A DNA stretch of 64,000 nt from Diplonema papillatum. Its lineage: Eukaryota > Euglenozoa > Diplonemea > Diplonemida > Diplonemidae. Made by a program: the position numbers and the translations under genes. The notes beneath the pieces were generated by a model. It was not told where the DNA came from. It searched no databases and saw only the letters and a program-made list of their open reading frames with translations. The stretch is from the NCBI GenBank assembly GCA_030068145.1, contig JAPJBO010000988.1, positions 16,633-80,632 on the forward strand. Direction: 5' to 3'. The stretch's first letter is position 1. Each line of letters starts with the position of its first letter. Positions 1 to 7,815 of the stretch are shown here, piece by piece.

Positions 1-351
1 AAGCGGGTATGGACCCCATGCAGGTTCAAAAGATGGGTGATCGGGCATCAGGAGACATGGTGACCCACTACGACGAGAAAGTCCTAAGGGACCCAGGGTG
101 TGTTGAGGCGTAAAAAGCTTACACCGAGCCACTCGAAGTTCTCGTACAGAAAGTGAAGAACAAGAAGGCAACCCGTGTCCCCGACGTCGACTGCGAGACA
201 TGCCACCGAAGAACGGAGGGCTCCACAAAAGAGCTCTACGTTTTCCCAAGTGTGATGGATGTGGCTCTTAAGCTAGCCCAACGGTCGAAGAGAACAGGCG
301 ACGAAATAAGGTTAAAAGTCCGCACGCCCATTCAACCAGCCTTTGCGGGAG

Positions 352-575
352 TCCCATATATTTTACTACTTTTTACAAAGTTGCCCACTATATTTACTAA
401 TTCTCACAAACATGCCCCTTGATAGTTCTTACTTTTTACAAACATGCCCATGAAGTTTCCCCTTTTTACAAACATGCCTGCATAGCTTCCATTTCTTACA
501 AACACATGCCCATGAAGTTTTCACTTCTTACAAGGTTGCCCGATATAATTTACAGATCTTACAAACATGCTCCGG
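352..575 (+). repeat. Degenerate tandem repeat inside segment A
   Basis: About six imperfect units of roughly 30-37 bp share the core TTTTACAAACATGCCCATGA. The same block is present in A2 (about 18798-19021), A3 (about 34055-34278) and A5 (about 62946-63169), so it belongs to the ancestral unit. It contains repeated ATG triplets but no sustained frame. A subterminal repeat or UTR minisatellite is the likeliest reading. Confidence 0.7.
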
Positions 576-1094
576 GTTCCCAGGTTCTCACTCGAGAACC
601 AACTAAAGATGCTCAAGGGAACAAAGGTCTGGTGCGGCAGGCTGATGTGTGTATCACCAAGCCTCGTTTCGATATACACACCACAAACGGCGCTCTAAGG
701 GAAGCTCGGGGAACATCATTCAGCTGCTGAACTCTCTGCGTGAAAAGACAGCTGAGCGTTTTGCACGCGGAAGGGCTGTAACCGGGGAGGGGGGTCGTTG
801 ACCTGGTTGCCCTAACCATATTTTGCCGCTTATTCCAGGAGGGCAAAGGTGCTCAAGGTTGTCCAGGCTAACACACAATCAAGAAAGGTCAAGGATACAA
901 AAACGAGGTATGCGGTGTCTTTGGATGCCTGGACAGTTCCTGCGCGCATGCTGTCGCAGTCATAGCAAGATGAATGAAAAAAGACCCCGCCTCGTTTATC
1001 CATGCCGTTCATTTGAAGGAATCCATCCGTGAGACTTACGCCGCCCATGAAGTGCCCGTGCCTTGCAACCCTTGAGTGCAAGTACCGTATTTCT

Positions 1095-1175
1095 AAAAAT
1101 GTTGGCCGGAAATAAACCTGGCGCCCCCCCAAAAACCGGGCAAAACCGCCAGGTTTATTTCCGGCCACCATTTTT
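1095..1175. repeat. Foldback hairpin K (MITE-like), copy in A1
   Basis: Two arms (1095-1123 and 1147-1175) are inverted copies of 29 bp with one mismatch; the inner 21 bp, starting TGGCCGGAAATAAACC, match perfectly. They enclose a 23-nt loop that begins with a C run. Identical hairpins lie at 19541-19621 and 34798-34878. Left-arm-only copies end at 5005, 20956 and 36221, each breaking after the first bases of the right arm exactly where segment B begins. It looks like a tiny foldback element that inserted twice in segment A and was cut by B at the second site. Confidence 0.75.
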
Positions 1176-2349
1176 GCAGGTTTTTTGGGTACTTAGCAGA
1201 TTTCCCCCCCTCAACCACCCAGAATCGCTCGCCGTCCCTACTCGGTACCCAGCTGGTGGTGGACATGAGGCTTGCGGAGTCGTGTCTTTGATGAACGTCT
1301 GACATGTCCCGGTCTATGCATCCTTCTCTGTTCGCAGCTGTCTCGGCGCACAACACAGTTGGGGCATGGCGTACGCTTGTGCAACATGTTGGTGGGAACG
1401 CGAGAGCAGGACAAAGGAAGAAGTTCCTCTTTGATATGTTGAGTGTGCTGTTGGATCCGGGGTGCTCCTCCCAGAAGCCAAGTCCAGAACTTCTTTGATT
1501 GGATGTGGCAGCAACCCACGTGGAACCATCTCGTGCTAAACCCTCGTTAACATTTCCCTGTAACATTTCCCTGCTCTCATCTCTCGGTGCAAAGAAGTCA
1601 CTGCAAGCACCAAGTATCCTGCTGAGAATCGCTCCCTTCTCAACGAGGTGCACAGCACGTGGTCGTCGCGGCACCGCCTCCATATATATGCTTGACCTGA
1701 AGTCGTGATGAGGTGCTGGTTTGTAGACATTCAAGTGTACCGGACCCCCGTCTTGCCTACCTTGCCGATGCTGTTGTGAATCTTCTTGGTCTTCTTCGTG
1801 CGGCTGGTCATCCTCAAGTTACCCAACCGTAGCCCTGAAAACCGTAGGCTGAAAAGCGACAGTTCGGGAGCAGGAATCCTTGGAATACAGGAGCTGAAGG
1901 AAATGAGGAACAGCGGGTCGCAGGATACCAGTCTTGTGGTGAAGGAAAGTAGCACAGATGGCCAAATACCGTGTTCCCGGCCACTTCCGTAGGTCCAAAG
2001 TACCCCTTTTCGAAAGTCTTTTCCCTGGAGAGTATTAGGCATGCAATATTTTTTGATCGATCAACGCAATCGCTCGCGGGAGCGAGGCCGGGCACAGTCG
2101 CTGGTGGGTCCTTCCACCGTGGCAAAAGGCGGCAGAGCCGACGAAACTCGAGTCAGTGTGGGGGCTGGCTACCAGCTACCGGTAGCTGAGCTACCAGAGC
2201 TACCGGGTAGCTCCCGGTAGCTCGTGGTAGCTCAAAAAGTGGAAAAAATGGATTGTGTCCGAAACTGGAAATGTACCGGTATTAAGGGCCAAAAAATGCG
2301 AAGAAATGCAAAGAAACGTGACGAAATGCCTTTTTCCACCTGCCCGCCG

Positions 2350-2480
2350 ACTTTTCTACACTGCTTGTAGGCTACTTTTCTTCACTGTGGGCGGACTTTT
2401 CTTCACTGTGGGCGGACTTTTCTTCACTGTGGGCGGACTTTTCTTCACTGTGGGCGACTTTTCTTCACTGTAGACACTTT
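2350..2480 (+). repeat. 21-bp minisatellite in T
   Basis: Five to six head-to-tail copies of CTTTTCTTCACTGTGGGCGGA, degenerating at both ends (the first copies read CTTTTCTACACTG). It lies just upstream of the exon-like frame of transposon T. No function is evident. Confidence 0.85.
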
Positions 2481-2541
2481 TGGTTTTCCGTCACAATTCC
2501 GACACAATTCCGGCACTTCCAACACGATCTCAGGGGTGAGG

Positions 2542-2786
2542 ATGCCAAAGACAAAGAAAGATGTTGCGAAACTCGCCGCCGAAGCTCGGGAAAACGAGTT
2601 GCTGGGCACGGCGAGCCAGGCAAAGTACGAACAGCGCTACACTGGCCTGATCGTGCACGAGAACCTTGCGCCGAATCTGGGCAAAGGACCCAAAGGTCCT
2701 GTGCCACAAGCCGTGCCCACGGTCGTGCACAACATTACAGTAGGCAGCGGTGCCGTACTGAACTTCAGCACTCAAGACGCATCCAG
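2542..2786 (+). CDS. Exon-like open frame inside transposon T (unrecognised)
   Basis: From the ATG at 2542 the frame encodes about 82 residues beginning MPKTKKDVAKLAAEA. A Lys/Ala/Glu-rich, probably helical N-terminus is followed by a Gly/Pro-rich middle and a segment reading TVVHNITVGSGAVLNF. It runs into CCAG|GTGCAG at 2786/2787, a plausible splice donor, beyond which the frame loses its protein-like character. I do not recognise the family. It could be the first exon of T's own protein or a host exon captured by the element. The frame is confined to T; copies of A lacking T have nothing like it. Downstream exons are not apparent. Confidence 0.4.
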
Positions 2787-2981
2787 GTGCAGCGTTCATT
2801 TAACACTGACTCGTGCTCTTCTTCGAGTAGATCAGTGTGCACTCCAAACCCTTGTTTCTTCTTTCATCACAGATCAGGCGTACGCAAATACGGCATCTGT
2901 CGCATCGTTCTTGTCCCTAAAAGTAGCCTCTCGCAGTGTGTCAAAGTCGTCTGGCAGGTGGAAAAGCCATCTTCTTGCCTC

Positions 2982-3094
2982 GAGAAGTTGTTTTCTTGCA
3001 CTCGAGTTTTCCGGATTGCCACTCGGGCCCCCCCCACCCCGGGGTGCCCGAGTGGCAATCCGGAAAACTCTCGTGCAAGAAAACAACTTTTCTC
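2982..3094. repeat. Long hairpin inside T
   Basis: Two inverted arms of about 46-52 bp (2982-3027 and 3043-3094) are nearly identical apart from a few small indels and substitutions. They flank a C/G-rich loop starting with a C8 run. The architecture (long arms, C-run at the start of the loop) matches hairpin K at 1095, but the arm sequence is different. It may be a second foldback family or a structural element of T. Confidence 0.75.
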
Positions 3095-3229
3095 TCGGGC
3101 AAAAAATAGCTATTTCCGGCTTTTTTCGACCCCCCCTGGTCAGTGTAGGTGACAGCCACGGGCAGTCAGTGGCAGCCACCAGCCATTGGTGGCTCAGACT
3201 GGCTGGGATTTTTTGGCCGATCCACACAG

Positions 3230-4320
3230 GCTGTCGTAGCAGACCTTTTTTGACGAATTTTTGCTCGCGATCAGCCCCGATGAAGAGATCCGTGAAAATT
3301 TGACTCGGGGTGCTAAGAGTATGTGCGTGGTTTGCTGGTTTGCGGGGCCTTGCAAGTTGCAGGGAACCGGGAGTGGCAACCATCAGGCTTGCATTGGAAA
3401 GGACGGGTATCGATCCCCTGGCTGATGACATTTTTACGCTGGTCCACGTAGCAGACCTTTTTCGATGAATTTTAGCTCGCGATCAGCTTCGATGACGAGA
3501 TCCGTGAAATATGGACCCGGAGACCATAAAGTAGGTCATGGTTCGTGAGTCCTTACAAGGCGGAGGGCACCGCGTGGAACCCACCAGGTTTGCATTGGGA
3601 TTCGATGGGAAGGACGGGTATCGATCCCCCGGGTGGTGGTATTTCTTCGCTGGTCCATGCAGCAGACCTTTTTCGACGAAATTTTGCTCGTGATCAGCTC
3701 CGATGGAGAGATTCGTGAAAAATAAACCCGGGGATCGAAAGTTATGTGCATGGATCGTGGGTCTTTATGAGATGCAGGGCACCGGGCGTGGAACCCACCA
3801 GGTTTGCATTGGGAAGGGCGGGTATCCATCCCCTGGTGGGTGACATCCCTTCGCTGGTCCACGTTGCAGATATTTTCCGGCGAAATTTTGCTCGTACTCA
3901 GCTCCGGTGAAGAGAACGGTGAAATACAGACCCGGGGACCACAAAGTACGTGCGTGGCTTGTGGGTCTTATCAGATGCAGAACGCCGGGCGTGGAAACCA
4001 CCAGGTGCGCATTGGCAAGGACGGGTGTCGATCCCCTGGCTGGTGACATTTCTTCGCTGGTCCACGTAGCAGACCTTTTTCGGCGAGTTTTTGCTCGTGA
4101 TCAGCTCCGATGAAGAGATCCATGAAAAATGGACCTGGGGATCAGAAAGTATGTGCGTGGTTCGTGAATCTTTACAACATGCAGACCAGTGGGCGTGGAA
4201 ACCACCAGGGTTGCAATGGGGTGGACGCGAATCGATTCCCTGGTTGGTGTCATTCTCCCGCTGGTCCACGTTGCAGACCTTTTTCGCCGTTTTTTTGCTC
4301 GTCTCATGAAGAGAACCGTG
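3230..4320. repeat. 205-bp tandem repeats in T
   Basis: At least five units of 200-213 bp each carry the landmarks GCAGACCTTTTTCG (near 3241, 3448, 3661, 4069, 4273, degenerate near 3868) and GGACGGGTATCGATCCCCTGG or close variants. Units are clearly diverged from one another, so the array is older than the near-identical A copies or evolves fast. The GGGTATCGATCCC core faintly resembles a tRNA T-arm/B-box, but I do not call a tRNA. Confidence 0.75.
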
Positions 4321-4961
4321 GAAAATAGACCCGAAAACGAATGATTGTTTTGTGGTTCGTTGGCCTTTCACTTCCGCAGGGCAGCTGGAGCGCGATTGGA
4401 CAGCCCAGACATTGTCAAATGGGAACCGATAGTTTTTCCACTTTGGGGCCATTCGCCCGTCCATTTTTTTCGAAAAAGCACAATTTTCTGTGCGTTTTTT
4501 TGCTGGTTTCCGCAATTTTCGGTCGTCCCCTGCGAGTTTCGAGCGAATTCGACATGAAAAAAAAAGTTCTTTTTTTTGAGCTACCACGAGCTACCAGAGC
4601 TACCGGTAGCTGAGCTACCAGTAGCTGGTAGCTAGGCCCCCACACTGCTCGAGTCGACCATGAGCATCATCACGGTAAGTCGGCAACGACGTGGCTCCTC
4701 AACCGGATTCCCGCTCTTACTCTCCAAGACCAAAGCTCCACTTGGACGTGCTTTTGGGTGGCTTGGGATGGCCCTGGGAGGCTAAGAAGTCGTCGGTGAT
4801 GGCGATCATGATACATCTAAGCCGTCGGCGATCCCAGCAAACCCTTGCGCTATCCCTGTAGCGCGGGAGAACAGCTTCCGGTGAAGGCCCTGCCTGACTA
4901 GGTGTAGTATGAAATCTGCTAAGTACAACTTGCTTTTACCAAAAAAATGTTGGTTGGAAAA

Positions 4962-5005
4962 AATGTTGGCCGGAAATAAACCTGGCGCCCCCCCCAAAAC
5001 CGCCA
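4962..5005. repeat. Half copy of hairpin K at the A1/B0 border
   Basis: The left arm of hairpin K, its C-run and the first bases of the right arm (CCGCCA) are present, then the sequence changes abruptly to AT-rich segment B. The same truncated hairpin ends A2 (about 20908-20956) and A3 (about 36174-36221). A4, which has no B, lacks it altogether. Confidence 0.7.
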
Positions 5006-5165
5006 CGATTATTACCTATTATTAGATTTCCGAAATCCGCCCCAAATTATTAGATTTTATTAGAAATTATTAGATATTATTACCTGGTTCCTGAAATTAT
5101 TAGATATTATTACCTGATTATTGGAAATTATTACCTATTGTTAGATATTATGACCAGGTAATAAT
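5006..5165. repeat. Segment B, fragment copy B0
   Basis: AT-rich sequence made of ATTATTAGA/ATTATTACCTG motifs, matching the left end of B1 and B2 without any C insertion. It stops matching after GGTAATAAT at 5165. It therefore shows the empty sites into which C elements inserted in the other copies. Confidence 0.75.
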
Positions 5166-5289
5166 GGCCCACACGGCCTTTGGGCCTGGAACTTCGCTAT
5201 TGTAGTAGGCATACCTAACACCCATCAGGATACTCTGTGCTGGCTGGGGAGGGAAAATCTGTACGTAATCAACGTGCGCCGGTAAAGCC
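5166..5289. other. Unassigned spacer
   Basis: Single-copy in this window. I see no gene, repeat or recognisable signal here. Confidence 0.4.
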
Positions 5290-5730
5290 AAGTGCGGGCG
5301 AAGCAAAGTTCTGGTAGAGTCATACCGTAGACTGACTCAAATTACCCAAGGTAACCCAAAAACCGCGCGTTCGGGCACATCAGTCCCCGAAAACGAACAA
5401 CCCCCGAGTGCGTGCGCTCGGCTAAAGGTCGGCGCGGGGCGAGACTGGAGTTAAAGTTCGGGAAACAGTAAAGTTCGGGCGCAGCTAAGTTTGGGTGATG
5501 CAAAATTCTGGTGAACCAAAAGTTCGGGCGCAGCTGAGTTCGGGTGAAGCAAAGTTCGAGTGAAGCACGGCTGAGTTCGGGCGAAGAAAAGTTCGGGCGA
5601 AGCCAAGTTCCACGGAATCCAGTGAACCAAAGTTCGGGCAGCTGAGTCCGGGCGAAGCTAAGTTCCGGTGAAGTGTGGTGTGGTAGGGTGAAGCAAAGCA
5701 AAGTTCGGGCGAAGTGTGGTGGTAGCAACT
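5290..5730 (+). repeat. Degenerate AAGTTCGGGCGAAGC repeat
   Basis: More than fifteen imperfect iterations of a 15-25 bp motif around AAGTTCGGGCGAAGC. They create open frames on the minus strand full of PNF and PEL dipeptides that are by-products of the repeat, not genes. Unit spacing is irregular, suggesting an old minisatellite. Confidence 0.7.
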
Positions 5731-6224
5731 TTAGCCTGTGACGGCAAGTTCGGCGCCAGTACCCGGGGGGGAGACCCCCCCCCGACTCCGTTTCCCGTGG
5801 TGACCCAAATACCGCGAGATACGGAGAAACTTCGCGCACATTGGACCGGAAACGCAACAAACCTTGAAAACAATCGACCGGAAAAGTGTCATGGACGGGG
5901 TCCGAACCCCGGGCCCCCCGGCCTGAAGACGCTCGGTGTCACCCGCATACCTTTTGGAATCGGTCAATTCAATTTCAATTTCAATCATTTGGAAACCGCA
6001 CCCAGGTTAGGCTTGCTAAGGTTCCTTGTGCCTCCTCTTCATCCTTGGGGCGTTTGTTTGTTTTCTGTCATCGGTTATCGGTACGGTGGATACCTGCCTC
6101 GGGTTAGTTCTTGAGAACAGGTGAGGTGGTTCCTTGTGCCTCCCCGTCGCCATCCTTGGCGCGTTGGTTGTTTTCGTGTTCGGTTTCGTTCTTGCTTCCA
6201 ACGATTTAAAAGCTACAGTTTCTG
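5731..6224. other. Region upstream of LINE1 with a 110-bp imperfect duplication
   Basis: No gene is recognised. Around 6019 and again around 6129 the sequence GGTTCCTTGTGCCTCC is followed by similar text (ATCCTTGG, GTTTTC), giving a tandem duplication of about 110 bp. It could be LINE 5' leader monomers or unrelated repeats. A GC-rich stretch near 5890-5925 can fold like a T-arm but lacks a full tRNA. Confidence 0.4.
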
Positions 6225-6281
6225 TACTTTATTGGTCACGCTTCCCTTGCGTCGAAAAAACACACATAAAAACCTAACGAA

Positions 6282-7289
6282 ATGTCTAACACCGTGGCAA
6301 ATATCTGGCAAAAGCCCAAAGACGTGGGCATCGTGTTGCAGCTTCATGAGGGGGTTTCCGGCGCTGTTGCATCCGAGCAGATCCTTGCCGAAGTGAAACA
6401 ACGACTTACGCGTGTTCTCGGTAGCTTCGAGGGAAGGTTATGCAGACCAGCCGTGAAAGGTGAGCCGGGCCACCGCGTCTATTCGACTCTCTACTTCGAT
6501 CAACCTGCGGTCGTTAACACTCTCATGACTTCCTCCGGCCGAGAGGCGCTGTTTTCCACGCAGCTGCTGAACAGGGAAACATTCGCGGACCGGAAAAGGT
6601 TCGACCTCATCTGGCTCAATGAGCACGATAAAACGAAGGCTAACGACAGTTGGAATCGTGTAGAGGTAACCGGCATCTCTCATTGGGGCCTCGTTGTTAC
6701 CTCCCTTGGACTTGGCGTTCGAGTTGATGTGGGTTCGCACATTACGTCCGCCAGCCTCCTCGGAGGTACGCCTGACACAACCAGGTTTTACAAGGTTCAC
6801 GGCATTCCAGAAGGGGCTAATCGAAACCAGTTGGTCGCTGCGCTGGAGAAGGTCGAGTGGGATGCGACACCCATAAAGCCGGGCACTGACGCGGATGGCT
6901 TTTTCTGGTTCGTCAGGAGTTTGACTCCCCCGTCGATGACATCGTTTACCGTGGATGGCGTCAACCTTCGCATTTCCGCAACCGCGCGTCCGGAACGTGG
7001 TCCCCAAACCCCGAAGAAGGCGAAGAAGAGCACAGACCCCAAGACGAGAGTCTCCGACGCGATCACCACCCCCGCTAACTTGGGACTGCTGAGTTCGACC
7101 GCAGCGAACGGCTCCCCCTCGTCTAACTACGTCACCAGAAAGGAGCTTGAAGAAGTCTTAAACCGGCAACAGTCTGAGCTGAAAGAACACGAGAAAAGCA
7201 ACAGCAACAAGATGCAGATGCTCCGCACAGAACTCAACTCTGACATGCTTACAGAGGAACCAAGACGAAACGAAAGCGCTGATGGCTAG
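6282..7289 (+). CDS. LINE1 ORF1 protein
   Basis: A 335-residue open frame from an ATG in good context (ACGAAATGTC). The N-terminal two-thirds is compact and mixed alpha/beta in character, including the stretch RFYKVHGIPEGANRNQLVAAL near residues 170-190, which resembles an RRM-like or nucleic-acid chaperone ORF1 fold. Residues about 235-265 are Lys/Pro/Thr-rich, and residues 275-320 are Glu/Gln/Lys-rich and probably coiled coil. The role would be binding LINE RNA to form the ribonucleoprotein; this is inferred from position, not from a signature I can name. It ends at TAG 7287-7289, overlapping the ATG of the next frame (ATGGCTAG), a stop/start overlap like that of LINE2. Confidence 0.6.
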   Translation: MSNTVANIWQKPKDVGIVLQLHEGVSGAVASEQILAEVKQRLTRVLGSFEGRLCRPAVKGEPGHRVYSTLYFDQPAVVNTLMTSSGREALFSTQLLNRETFADRKRFDLIWLNEHDKTKANDSWNRVEVTGISHWGLVVTSLGLGVRVDVGSHITSASLLGGTPDTTRFYKVHGIPEGANRNQLVAALEKVEWDATPIKPGTDADGFFWFVRSLTPPSMTSFTVDGVNLRISATARPERGPQTPKKAKKSTDPKTRVSDAITTPANLGLLSSTAANGSPSSNYVTRKELEEVLNRQQSELKEHEKSNSNKMQMLRTELNSDMLTEEPRRNESADG

Positions 7290-7815
7290 CTTCACCTCGG
7301 TCAAGGCTGCTGATGAATCAATGCCGTCTAGCAGCGTAGCACAGAACTCCCCCTCTCCTAAAACACGCAGCTCGGACGGCAAAAGGACGAGGGAGCCGAC
7401 TCCTCCGGGAGGTTCGGTATCCCCGAAGTCCACCGTGAACAAAAAGACGAGTAAGAAGCATTGAAGCGACCTGCGCCATGACGCTCCAAGACTATCGACA
7501 TCCAAGCCTCTCGTACATCCTCGCTGCAACCCGCACGGCAAGTCGCTTCTCACTTGTGGCGACATCCATCCGCACCCTGGTCCCGAGACAAGCTTGAAGG
7601 CTCTTATATTCAACTGCAACAGCTGGACCCAACGACGAAAATTTGTGCTGGAAAGCATCGCCAAGTACAACATCGACATTATTTTACTCCAGGAATCCAA
7701 CCTCCCAACCAACTCCATCCCGTCGATCCCTGGATTCACAACACATCAAATTGCACGCTCGGTTGCTCGCACCACGAACCCAGAAAATCATAAAGTTAGC
7801 GGCGGACTCCTCGTC
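7282..7815 (+). pseudogene. LINE1 ORF2 start: 2A-like motif and endonuclease N-terminus
   Basis: The frame opens at ATG 7282, overlapping the end of ORF1, and gives about 60 Ser/Pro/Lys-rich residues before an in-frame TGA at 7462-7464. In the same frame it continues through LLTCGDIHPHPGPETS, a 2A-like motif (family form D-[VI]-x-x-NPGP; here HPGP, so N is replaced by H). It then enters the APE endonuclease: ALIFNCNS (catalytic Asn strand), IDIILLQESN (Glu strand) and SGGLLVAM. It is cut at 7815 within the endonuclease. The in-frame stop and the truncation make it a pseudogene. 2A-like motifs at the N-terminus of ORF2 are known in several LINE clades. Confidence 0.6.

Larger units (their letters stand above)
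2154..4647. mobile_element. TIR DNA transposon T with 7-bp target duplication
   Basis: The element begins CAGTGTGGGGGC and ends GCCCCCACACTG, with imperfect terminal inverted repeats of about 83 bp (2154-2239 and 4560-4647) built from GCTACC/GGTAGC palindromes. It is flanked by CTCGAGT at 2147-2153 and 4648-4654. The uninterrupted copies A2 and A3 carry this 7-mer once, which proves the insertion boundaries. Inside are a 21-bp minisatellite, one exon-like open frame, a long hairpin and five to six 205-bp tandem repeats. I see no transposase. The CAGTG ends recall hAT or P-like elements, but hATs normally duplicate 8 bp, so the superfamily is left open. It is probably non-autonomous. Confidence 0.85.
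1..5005 (+). repeat. Composite-unit segment A, copy 1 (A1), split by transposon T
   Basis: This segment recurs nearly identically at 18447-20956, 33704-36221 and 62595-63663, and in shortened form at 55718-56412. A1 begins mid-unit at the window edge. It holds the tail of a tyrosine-recombinase remnant (about 1-115), a degenerate tandem repeat (about 352-575), a small inverted repeat (GGTTCTC at 583-589 with GAGAACC at 594-600), a foldback hairpin (1095-1175), and several short open stretches on both strands that I do not recognise. One plus-strand stretch near 895-960 reads SLDAWTVPARML, loosely recalling the first acidic motif of hAT transposases; that is weak evidence. The copy is interrupted by transposon T at 2154-4647, resumes at 4648, and ends in half of the same hairpin. 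Confidence 0.8.
6225..7815 (+). mobile_element. LINE1: 5' part of a non-LTR retrotransposon
   Basis: A LINE fragment with ORF1, the start of ORF2 and the beginning of an APE-type endonuclease, cut off at 7815 where it abuts G1. The start is placed at 6225 because TACTTTATTGGT here is the exact first sequence of LINE2, whose 5' end is fixed by its target duplication; both are preceded by TCTG. No reverse transcriptase or 3' end remains. The fragment is on the plus strand, opposite to the retroelement fossil it is joined to. Confidence 0.75.

Noticed and set aside
895-1010. hAT transposase fragment (SLDAWTVPARML) in segment A
   Set aside because: Only one short motif agrees and the following text does not continue like a hAT core. 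It is kept as a remark, not a feature.
5342-5860. 172-codon minus-strand frame with PNF/PEL repeats
   Set aside because: It is a by-product of the AAGTTCGGGCGAAGC minisatellite.
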